Positions 1 through 5,091 of a stretch of DNA of 8,682 bases are shown in pieces. The stretch covers positions 1-8,682 of the forward strand of contig JANOSD010000139.1 in NCBI GenBank assembly GCA_031415655.1, in the 5' to 3' direction. This stretch comes from JAKOVR01 sp031415655. GTDB taxonomy: Bacteria; Actinomycetota; Acidimicrobiia; Acidimicrobiales; Acidimicrobilacustridaceae. Position 1 is the stretch's first letter. Every line of letters starts with the position of its first letter. The position numbers and the translations under genes are program-made. Below the pieces are notes generated by a model. It did no database searches, was not told where the DNA came from, and saw only the letters and a program-made list of their open reading frames with translations.

Positions 1-827
1 CAGAGTTGGTCGGTGTAGGTGTCGGTGCCCACGATGGTGGGAATGAACGGTGCCACCCAGCTCACGCTTCCGGGCCCGAGGTTGATCCGATCGGCGAGCC
101 CGTGCACGGACTCCCAACGATTGCGGGGGTCCTCATCGAGAAACAACAACAGCAGCGTGCGGGTGCGGTGTCCGGGGTTGTCGGGCTGGAAGACCGGGGC
201 GCCGTCGGGCAAGGGGATTGGGGTGGCGGCCAGCACGAGCGCGACGGGTGAGTCGGGCAGGGCCGTGGGCAGACACTCGTCGCGAAGCCAGGCCGAGAAC
301 GCTTTGGCATCGAGCGCGGTATTGGCGCCATCACCGTCGACATCAAGCGGGCGGTCGACCATCATCGCCACCATGCCGGCGAAGGGATGGTCGAGGGCGA
401 GGGCGGGCGGGACACCATCCTCATCACGATTCACGGCCCAGCGCGTGACGTACATGAGGGTGTGGACATGATCACGCTCGGCAAACATGCGGCCGGTGTC
501 GTGGAGGTGGGCGACCTGTTCACTGCCCCACGCAATCGCTTCGGCGTCTTCGCCTTTGTGCACAAAATAGGTGGCGAGGTAAGACCCCGCGGTGACGGGG
601 AGGCTGGGAAGAAATGGTGTGGGATCCGGGAAACGAAGCCGTTTGAGGTCGGCCGTGGCCACCCAACGTCGGCCGGCGAACCAGCCCTTGCCGATCATGC
701 AGCCGGCGAGGAAGTGATCCCGTTCGTACCAGCGGTTGTAGTCCACCTCGTGCCCAACGTGAGGTTCGACGAGGGTGAACAGGATGGTGCCTACCGCAAC
801 GTTGTCGTAAGGACCGGGTTGCCACAC
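1..827 (-). CDS. Uncharacterised protein, likely tandem dimeric alpha/beta-barrel type; 3' end beyond window
   Basis: The reading frame is open from a GTG at 827 down to the left edge (about 275 codons, no stop), so the C-terminus is missing. Near the N-terminus is a strand-like TILFTLVEP segment followed by HEVDYNRWYERDH, then AGCMIG and a FAGRRWVAT strand. A second, weaker copy of the pattern (RTLLLLFLDED followed by NRWESVHGLADR) lies about 200 residues later. This looks like two ferredoxin-like repeats of the dimeric alpha/beta-barrel (EthD/NIPSNAP-like) class, whose small enzymes or binding proteins often sit beside catabolic genes; the fold assignment is inference. The start is chosen because AGGGAGAAG lies about 10 nt upstream and a TACAGT -10 box lies further up. 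No signal peptide is seen, so it is probably cytoplasmic. It is divergent from the lipoprotein gene at 926. I do not recognise a specific function. Confidence 0.8.
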   Translation of the reverse strand, partial: MWQPGPYDNVAVGTILFTLVEPHVGHEVDYNRWYERDHFLAGCMIGKGWFAGRRWVATADLKRLRFPDPTPFLPSLPVTAGSYLATYFVHKGEDAEAIAWGSEQVAHLHDTGRMFAERDHVHTLMYVTRWAVNRDEDGVPPALALDHPFAGMVAMMVDRPLDVDGDGANTALDAKAFSAWLRDECLPTALPDSPVALVLAATPIPLPDGAPVFQPDNPGHRTRTLLLLFLDEDPRNRWESVHGLADRINLGPGSVSWVAPFIPTIVGTDTYTDQL

Positions 828-866
828 GTCGATTCTTCTCCCTGATGGATCCTCAACTTCGAGGTC

Positions 867-872
867 ACTGTA
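867..872 (-). promoter_or_regulatory. Candidate -10 box for the minus-strand gene starting at 827
   Basis: Read on the minus strand the hexamer is TACAGT, matching the actinobacterial TANNNT pattern. It would place the transcript start near 860 and give a leader of about 33 nt that contains the AGGGAG ribosome binding site (plus-strand complement at 838-843). No good -35 hexamer is visible at 17-18 bp, so the call rests on the -10 and its position. Confidence 0.4.
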
Positions 873-902
873 GGGGACTGGCCACGGTGTTCGGATCGGT
901 GC

Positions 903-918
903 CGGTAGGTGGCTACCG
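903..918. promoter_or_regulatory. Perfect palindrome CGGTAG-GTGG-CTACCG (operator candidate)
   Basis: Two 6-bp arms (903-908 and 913-918) are exact reverse complements around a 4-bp spacer. The right arm overlaps the proposed -10 box of the lipoprotein gene (914-919), and the site sits about 30 bp upstream of the -10 of the divergent gene. A protein bound here could control one or both genes. The alternative is a chance palindrome in GC-rich DNA. Confidence 0.4.
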
Positions 919-919
919 T
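914..919 (+). promoter_or_regulatory. -10 box TACCGT of a probable leaderless promoter
   Basis: TACCGT fits TANNNT and ends 6 nt before the ATG at 926, so transcription would begin at or next to the A of the start codon. No Shine-Dalgarno sequence precedes that ATG, which agrees with leaderless initiation. The -35 region (about 890-896, TTCGGAT) is weak. Confidence 0.45.
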
Positions 920-925
920 CGACGG

Positions 926-1990
926 ATGCCACGGCGACGTCGACCACTCCGTCAACGCCGCTCGTTTGGCGCCTCGTTGACCACGACCGGCGTATTGCTC
1001 GTGATCGTGTTCATCGTCGGGGCGTGCGCCGCCACCCCGGTCACCACGCCCACGGCCGGTTCGGGCCCAGCCGCCCTCACCACCGGCACCGCCCCGCCTC
1101 CTTTGCCCCGCACGCTCGAGGCCTACCGGGGTCAGGGCGCCTGGGTGGACGTATTCGACATCCTCGAGGTCTATGCCAAAGGAGCGCCGTCGATCACCCC
1201 GGATGCGGTGGACGACATGGCGGCTCGGGGCGTGCACACGCTCTTTCTGCAAGCGGCGCGTTGGGACGACGACACGCCGGCCGGCATCGTCGATCCCAAG
1301 CTGCTTTGGCGGTTTTTGTCGCGGGCCCACAAACACGGCATGTATGTGGTGGGGTGGTACCTCCCGCACTTTGGTGATGTGGAACGTGATCTGGATCGAC
1401 TCCGCCAGGTGCGCGATTTTTCCCATGACGGCGAGCAGTTCGACGGCATCGGCATCGACATCGAATACACCGAGGGCGTGCCCGACGTCGGCGCCCGTAA
1501 CGCCGCGCTCATCGAGGTGGTGAGTCGGTTCCGGGCGGAAACCACCTCGAAGCCGATCGGCGCGGTCGTGCTTCCGGCCGTGCAGATCGAAGTGGTGAAC
1601 AAGACCTATTGGCCGGACTTTCCCTACCGTCAGATCGCGCCTTCGGTGGACATCTGGCAACCGATGGCCTACTGGTCGTTCCGCGACCCGCCCTACGACG
1701 ACGGGTACCTCTTTGTGAAGGAGAGCATCGAACGATTGCGCAACAACCTCGGCGACCCGGCCGCGCTCACGGCCCCGATCGGCGGTGTGGCCGATGAGAC
1801 CAAGGACGACCACATGGCCCAGTTCGCCGACGCCTTACGCGACACGGGGTCGGTGGGCGGCGGCATGTACGACTGGAACACCTTGAACCCCGGCCGGCAG
1901 TGGCTCCTGAAGCAGGCGTTCGATACAGGGTCGGCGTCGGCCCTTCCCCGGCCGCCAAGCTGGACATCGGGGACGCGACCGACGCCTTGA
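926..1990 (+). CDS. TIM-barrel glycoside-hydrolase-like lipoprotein
   Basis: This 354-residue protein starts with an Arg-rich segment (residues 2-12), a hydrophobic stretch (about 17-33) and a lipobox VGAC, so it should be exported and lipidated at Cys34. An Ala/Thr/Pro-rich linker runs to about residue 65. The folded part (about 66-335) reads like a (beta/alpha)8 barrel: THTLFLQ-type and MYVVGWYLPHF strands, then FDGIGIDIEYTEG (Asp178, Glu180), VVLPAVQ, and VDIWQPMAYW near residue 241. The DxE strand and the late MAYW strand resemble GH18-like or other putative glycosyl hydrolase barrels, with Asp178/Glu180 as candidate catalytic residues. The specific family and substrate are not known. The ATG at 926 is preferred over the in-frame ATG at 845 because the extension would precede the signal peptide and the -10 box is correctly placed for 926. 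The last ~20 residues are low-complexity (Ser/Pro/Thr). Confidence 0.8.
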   Translation: MPRRRRPLRQRRSFGASLTTTGVLLVIVFIVGACAATPVTTPTAGSGPAALTTGTAPPPLPRTLEAYRGQGAWVDVFDILEVYAKGAPSITPDAVDDMAARGVHTLFLQAARWDDDTPAGIVDPKLLWRFLSRAHKHGMYVVGWYLPHFGDVERDLDRLRQVRDFSHDGEQFDGIGIDIEYTEGVPDVGARNAALIEVVSRFRAETTSKPIGAVVLPAVQIEVVNKTYWPDFPYRQIAPSVDIWQPMAYWSFRDPPYDDGYLFVKESIERLRNNLGDPAALTAPIGGVADETKDDHMAQFADALRDTGSVGGGMYDWNTLNPGRQWLLKQAFDTGSASALPRPPSWTSGTRPTP

Positions 1991-2016
1991 ACATGAGGTT
2001 CTGCCGGATTATTTCA

Positions 2017-2045
2017 TTGCTTGTCAGCCCTTTCTGAGTTACGGT
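2017..2045 (+). promoter_or_regulatory. Leaderless promoter TTGCTT-N17-TACGGT before the Uma2-like gene
   Basis: A -35-like TTGCTT (2017-2022) is separated by exactly 17 bp from TACGGT (2040-2045). The -10 ends 7 nt before the ATG at 2053, placing the transcript start at the start codon. This selects ATG 2053 over the in-frame GTG at 2047, which would lie upstream of the predicted transcript start. No Shine-Dalgarno motif is present. Confidence 0.55.
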
Positions 2046-2052
2046 TGTGCCG

Positions 2053-2690
2053 ATGGCGATCACCCATGACCTCCCGGCCGAGACGCCCTCTTCTGCTCAC
2101 GCGGAGGCGGCGGTCCCGCGTCCGGGGCGGGCGTTGCTCGACATCCCCTCCCACGGGCTCATCACCTGTGACGACGTCGAGGGTTTCGCCGACGAGATCG
2201 GTCACCGGTTCGAGCTTCTCGAAGGGACCCTCATCGTCATGGCGCCACCCAACGCCGGCCATCAGATTGCGCAGATGGAGCTCATTCCAATGCTCCTTTC
2301 CGCCGCCCCGCAGTCGCATCACGTGCTGGCGGCGCCGTTCGATTGGCGACCTTCGAGCATCACGAAGTTCGAGCCCGACCTACTCCTGATCCCCAAAGGG
2401 TGATTTCTCGGCGTCAGAACTTCGTCGACGAACCACCGTTGCTGGCCATCGAGATTCTGTCGCCGTCCACGAAACACTACGACCGAGGCGTGAAACGCCC
2501 GGCGTATGCCGAGTTCGGGCTGCCCCATTTCTGGATCGTGGATCCCGACGGGCCCTCCGTGCTGGTACTCCGACGCAACGCCGCAGGCGACGAGTTCGAC
2601 GTCGTCAGCCGCTTCGGTCCCACCGATGAACTCATCGTGCACGACCCGTTCCCGATCCGATTCTCCGTCGCCGATCTCCTCGGGGAGTAG
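2053..2690 (+). pseudogene. Uma2-family (DUF820) PD-(D/E)XK nuclease-like gene, frameshifted
   Basis: The first part (2053-2403) reads through HRFELLEGTLIVMAPPNAGH and KFEPDLLLIPKG, then hits TGA at 2401-2403. The second part continues in another frame to TAG at 2688-2690 with NFVDEPPLLAIEILSPST, a YDRGVKRPAYAEFGLP segment and FWIVDPDG. Together they match the order of Uma2 proteins: the E-L-x-x-G strand, the PD strand, the E-I-L-S-P-S-T core and the (E/H)-(Y/F)-W-(I/L)-V-D-P strand. One extra G in the GGG at 2398-2400 would join them into about 212 residues, normal for the family plus a ~25-residue N-terminal extension. Uma2 proteins have a restriction-nuclease-like fold and are abundant in cyanobacteria and actinobacteria; their role is poorly known. 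The break may be a real mutation or a homopolymer sequencing error. A TTG start at 2343 for the second half is not believable because the family core spans the junction. Confidence 0.85.
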
Positions 2691-2708
2691 CTGTCCGGGG
2701 GCAGCTAC
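2687..2708. terminator. Hairpin GTAGCTG-N8-CAGCTAC between convergent genes
   Basis: A perfect 7-bp inverted repeat (2687-2693 and 2702-2708) with an 8-nt GC-rich loop overlaps the TAG stop of the Uma2-like gene and ends 11 bp before the stop codon of the convergent lipoprotein gene. No T-tract follows on either strand, so this would be an I-shaped actinobacterial type terminator serving both directions. Position supports termination; the function is inferred. Confidence 0.5.
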
Positions 2709-2719
2709 GCGGCCGAGGT

Positions 2720-3313
2720 TCAGCCGAGGGCCTTCTTGGCAATGGTGCTCGTGATCTCGACGCCCTTTTCGGCCGTCGCCACGGGACCACTGGATGCCGC
2801 CGCCAGCTCCACCTGGATGGCGTTGGCGCCCTTCTTGGCCTGGAAAGAAACCGAAGGGTTCGGCTTGCCGGCCTCGCCGTTGTGATACGCGTCGTCGCCG
2901 ACACCGGGGAAGGCGATCTGAGCGCCACCGATACCGGCCGCCTTGGCTCCGGCTTTGAGCTGATCGTGAGTTGCCGCAGTGACTGGCCGCACGATCATGC
3001 TTGTGAACTTTTCTTTGCTGTCGTAGAGGCACTCGGTGCCGAGCCCCTGAGGGGTCTCCTTCTTTTCCATCGTGACGGTCGCCCCGATAAGCGTGCTCAT
3101 CTCGGCGGCGGTGTACCACTGGCACGGGTCGATCGCCGCTGCGGGCTTGTCGCCAGTGGCCGCGCCGCTCGCCGCGCCGGCCGGTGCGGTCGTGCTCGCA
3201 GAGGTGGCGCTCGGAGTGGAACTGCATGCCGCCGCGCCGCCAGCGATCAGCGCCGCCGAGACGAGCATCGTGGCGCGATGGCGGCGGCTTCGGAGGGAGG
3301 AGATTGACGGCAT
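2720..3313 (-). CDS. DUF3558-like secreted lipoprotein
   Basis: The gene encodes 197 residues. The N-terminus has basic residues (RSRRHR, 8-13), a hydrophobic core (16-27) and a lipobox AAAC with the lipidated Cys at 30. An Ala/Ser/Thr-rich linker follows (31-60). The mature domain begins IDPCQWYTAAEMSTLIG and has a second cysteine in TECLYDS; Cys64 and Cys95 are spaced as a likely disulfide. The DPC...(T/A)AAE....(L/I)(I/L)G opening and the later C-x-Y resemble DUF3558 proteins, small actinobacterial lipoproteins of unknown function; that assignment is from pattern memory. ATG 3313 is preceded by AAGGA with 8-nt spacing. ATG at codon 16 would delete the basic n-region. The gene stands alone on its strand, convergent with the Uma2-like gene, and its leader holds a 14-bp tandem repeat. 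Confidence 0.85.
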   Translation of the reverse strand: MPSISSLRSRRHRATMLVSAALIAGGAAACSSTPSATSASTTAPAGAASGAATGDKPAAAIDPCQWYTAAEMSTLIGATVTMEKKETPQGLGTECLYDSKEKFTSMIVRPVTAATHDQLKAGAKAAGIGGAQIAFPGVGDDAYHNGEAGKPNPSVSFQAKKGANAIQVELAAASSGPVATAEKGVEITSTIAKKALG

Positions 3314-3328
3314 GGGGATGTTCCTTGA

Positions 3329-3370
3329 GGTCGTGGGTGTGAGGTCGGGGGCGTGAGGTCGTGGGCGTGA
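3329..3370. repeat. 14-bp direct tandem repeat, three copies
   Basis: Three consecutive 14-bp units follow the consensus GGTCGTGGGCGTGA (3329-3342, 3343-3356, 3357-3370), differing at one or two positions each, and a partial fourth unit (GGTCG) begins at 3371. The array lies 16-57 bp upstream of the lipoprotein start codon, probably within its 5' leader. It is non-coding in any gene I can support. It could be a multi-site binding element or a plain slippage product. Confidence 0.85.
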
Positions 3371-3403
3371 GGTCGCAGAGCACGGCTCGACGACGGGAAC
3401 GAG

Positions 3404-3409
3404 AAACTA
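3404..3409 (-). promoter_or_regulatory. Candidate -10 box TAGTTT for the lipoprotein gene
   Basis: On the minus strand the hexamer reads TAGTTT, a TANNNT match, about 90 bp upstream of the ATG at 3313. Transcription from about 3397 would put the whole 14-bp tandem repeat in the mRNA leader. There is no convincing -35 at 17 bp, so this is tentative. Confidence 0.35.
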
Positions 3410-3716
3410 TCTGGCGTTCTTGAGCGTGGGTGCATCGGCGTCAATGCGTCAAGGTTTTTGCCATCGCTGAGGCCCACCTTTTGTCGAGCCCGCGTCCCGA
3501 CGTGGGATGCTCCGGTCGATCTGACCCGCACCGCCGGGCCAGCCCGTGAGCGGGGGAGGTTTCCTCGCGGACATCGTCCGGATCGGGTGTAGTGATCGAG
3601 GTCGGGGGCGCCAGGCTCCCAGTCAACGGGTATGGGGGATCGAGCGGTGGCTCGGCCCGCTTGTTTGCGGCCGGAATGTCCCCCCGAGCGTCGGTAGAAC
3701 GCGTTCCAGTTTCGAG

Positions 3717-3731
3717 CTGACAACCCGTCAG
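3717..3731. promoter_or_regulatory. Palindrome CTGAC-N5-GTCAG over the -35 (operator candidate)
   Basis: Perfect 5-bp arms (3717-3721 and 3727-3731) flank a 5-bp spacer, and the left arm is the -35 element itself. The size and TGAC/GTCA core are common for TetR- or GntR-type repressor sites; a bound dimer would block RNA polymerase. No regulator gene is present in the window, so the protein is unknown. Confidence 0.45.
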
Positions 3732-3745
3732 GGATCCGGTAGGCT
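3717..3745 (+). promoter_or_regulatory. Leaderless promoter CTGACA-N17-TAGGCT of the amidohydrolase operon
   Basis: CTGACA (3717-3722, five of six to TTGACA) and TAGGCT (3740-3745) are separated by exactly 17 bp. The -10 ends 7 nt before ATG 3753, so the transcript should begin at or one base before the start codon. No Shine-Dalgarno motif is needed or seen. This is the best promoter in the window, and because the gap after the first gene has no TANNNT box it may drive all four downstream genes. Confidence 0.65.
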
Positions 3746-3752
3746 GGCGGGC

Positions 3753-4970
3753 ATGGCATCGTTCGAGATCCCCAAGATCGTGTCGGTCGACGACCACGTG
3801 ATCGAACCGCCCAACGTGTGGCAGGACCGCCTCCCGGAGAAGTTCAAAGCCGTCGGTCCCCGGGTGGAACGTCGCCGAGTGGCGGAGATGACCTTCGTCG
3901 GCGGCAAGTTCTCCCACGCCATGGGCGACGACGCCGATACGTCGCTTCCGTGGGCCGACTGGTGGCTCTTCGAGGACAAAGCAATCCCCCATACACGCCT
4001 CGCCGCCGCCGTGGGGGTGCCCCGTGAAGAAGTCACGGTTTCGCCGATCACCTACGAGGACATGCGCACGGGTTGTTACGACCAAGCCGAACGGCTTGCC
4101 GATATGGACGCCAACTGGACCGAAGCGCAGATGTGTTTTCCAACCATGCCGCGCTTTTGTGGTCAGACCTTCACTGAGATGGCCGACCACGAACTCGGGC
4201 TGCTGTGTGTGCAGGCCTACAACGACTGGATGGTCGACGAATGGTGTGCCGGCACGGCCGGCCGCCTCGTCCCCCTGATGATCGTGCCGCTGTGGGATGC
4301 CGAACTGGCCGCCGCCGAAGTGCAGCGCATGGCCGCCCGGGGGGTCACCGCCACGTGTTTCACCGAGATCCCGCCGAACCTCGGCCTCCCGTCGATTCAT
4401 TCCGGTTATTGGGACCCGTTCTTCGCCGCATGCAACGACACCGGCATGGTGGTGAACATGCACATCGGTTCGTCGTCGAAGATGCCCTCCACGTCGCCTG
4501 ATGCGCCGCCGCTGGTGGGCTCCACACTCACGTTCATGAACTGCACGATGTCGATGGTCGACTTCTTGATGTCCGGCGTGTTGGTGCGTTTCCCCAATGT
4601 GAAGCTGGCCTATGCCGAAGGGCAGCTCGGATGGATCCCGTACATCCTCGAACGGGCCGACAAGGTGTGGCACGACAATCGTGCGTGGGGCGGCGTGGGC
4701 GACTCCGTTCCCGAGCCCCCGTCCACCTACTACTACCGGCAGATTTTCCCCTGCTTTTTCGACGACGAATCCGGTCTGACCCCGGAGGCACTGGCCAAGG
4801 TGGGCGAAGACAACGCCGTCTTCGAGACCGACTATCCGCACTCGGACTCCACCTGGCCGCACACGAAAGAGGTAGCCGGCAAGCTCATGGGCCATCTGCC
4901 CGAAGCCACCGTCCGAAAGTTGGTGCGCGGCAACGCCATCAAGCTCCTCCAATTGGACCTCGTCCCGTGA
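3753..4970 (+). CDS. Amidohydrolase-2 family metal-dependent hydrolase/decarboxylase
   Basis: The 405-residue protein starts MASFEIPKIVSVDDHVIEPP, the opening of a large actinobacterial branch of the amidohydrolase_2 (ACMSD-related) TIM-barrel family. The usual HxH metal motif is here DDH with a following Glu (Asp13-Asp14-His15, Glu18). Later ligands are recognisable: His237 in VVNMHIGSS and Asp360 in VFETDYPHSDSTWP; Glu289 in AYAEGQLGW sits where related enzymes place a histidine or glutamate. Members hydrolyse C-N or C-C bonds or decarboxylate ring-cleavage products; the substrate here is unknown. ATG 3753 is chosen because a consensus-spaced promoter ends 7 nt upstream; an in-frame extension back to 3546 has no family similarity. 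No signal peptide is seen, so it should be cytoplasmic. It is the first gene of a probable catabolic operon with ALDH, ADH and a cyclase-family enzyme. Confidence 0.9.
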   Translation: MASFEIPKIVSVDDHVIEPPNVWQDRLPEKFKAVGPRVERRRVAEMTFVGGKFSHAMGDDADTSLPWADWWLFEDKAIPHTRLAAAVGVPREEVTVSPITYEDMRTGCYDQAERLADMDANWTEAQMCFPTMPRFCGQTFTEMADHELGLLCVQAYNDWMVDEWCAGTAGRLVPLMIVPLWDAELAAAEVQRMAARGVTATCFTEIPPNLGLPSIHSGYWDPFFAACNDTGMVVNMHIGSSSKMPSTSPDAPPLVGSTLTFMNCTMSMVDFLMSGVLVRFPNVKLAYAEGQLGWIPYILERADKVWHDNRAWGGVGDSVPEPPSTYYYRQIFPCFFDDESGLTPEALAKVGEDNAVFETDYPHSDSTWPHTKEVAGKLMGHLPEATVRKLVRGNAIKLLQLDLVP

Positions 4971-4979
4971 CCGCCACTG

Positions 4980-5027
4980 CCGAACGTTGCGGACGGAGAG
5001 CCGAACTCGCCGGAACGAGGGCCGAAC
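4980..5027. repeat. Three CCGAAC boxes at exact 21-bp spacing
   Basis: CCGAAC occurs at 4980-4985, 5001-5006 and 5022-5027, each start 21 bp after the last, two DNA helical turns. The first two 21-bp units match at about 14 of 21 positions, so this may be a decayed tandem repeat. It lies just after the amidohydrolase stop codon and runs into the left arm of the large inverted repeat. Helical phasing suggests cooperative protein binding, but chance in GC-rich DNA is possible. Confidence 0.5.
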
Positions 5028-5072
5028 TGGGCACACCTTGTGTTGTCGGAACGACGAAATGTGTGCCCAGTT
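5025..5072. repeat. 12-bp perfect inverted repeat upstream of ALDH
   Basis: AACTGGGCACAC (5025-5036) and its exact reverse complement GTGTGCCCAGTT (5061-5072) flank a 24-nt spacer, which itself contains a small GTCG-GAA-CGAC hairpin (5045-5055). In RNA this makes a strong stem-loop ending 19 nt before the ALDH start codon and 4 nt before its AAGGA ribosome binding site. It has no T-tract. Possible roles are attenuation, protection of the mRNA, an I-shaped terminator for the amidohydrolase gene, or a DNA operator. Confidence 0.8.
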
Positions 5073-5091
5073 GCGGAAGGACGGGATCCCG

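Larger units (their letters stand above)
3314..3752. other. Long non-coding gap between divergent genes
   Basis: This stretch separates the minus-strand lipoprotein start from the amidohydrolase start. It holds, on the left, the lipoprotein leader with the 14-bp repeat and a possible -10, then an 8-bp spaced GCGTCAA pair (3438-3444 and 3446-3452), and on the right the amidohydrolase promoter. Open frames run through the middle part (about 3460-3700) but their translations are Arg/Gly/Ser-rich with no recognisable domain, so I call no gene there. A small RNA cannot be excluded. Confidence 0.6.

Noticed and set aside
387..845. Plus-strand open frame opposite the partial left gene
   Set aside because: The minus frame carries the coherent YNRWYERDH-type protein with a ribosome binding site; the plus frame has no motif.
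845..925. Upstream start ATG 845 for the lipoprotein
   Set aside because: It would add 27 residues before the signal peptide and overlaps the divergent promoter; the -10 at 914-919 fits ATG 926.
791..1813. Long minus-strand open frame (340 codons)
   Set aside because: Antisense to the lipoprotein gene, which has a signal peptide and barrel motifs. The minus translation is His/Arg/Gly-rich without a domain, as expected for a shadow in GC-rich DNA.
2389..2403. Programmed -1 frameshift in the Uma2-like gene
   Set aside because: CCC AAA GGG is not a classical X XXY YYZ slippery heptamer in the zero frame, and Uma2 genes are not known to use recoding. Mutation or error is simpler.
3451..3484. 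AAGGT...ACCTT pairing as a terminator
   Set aside because: Only a 5-bp stem with a long loop, and no gene ends there.
3546..3752. N-terminal extension of the amidohydrolase
   Set aside because: The extra residues are not family-like, and the consensus-spaced promoter lies inside the extension.
3441..5036. Long minus-strand open frame (531 codons)
   Set aside because: Antisense to the amidohydrolase, rich in His/Arg/Val repeats and with no recognisable motif.
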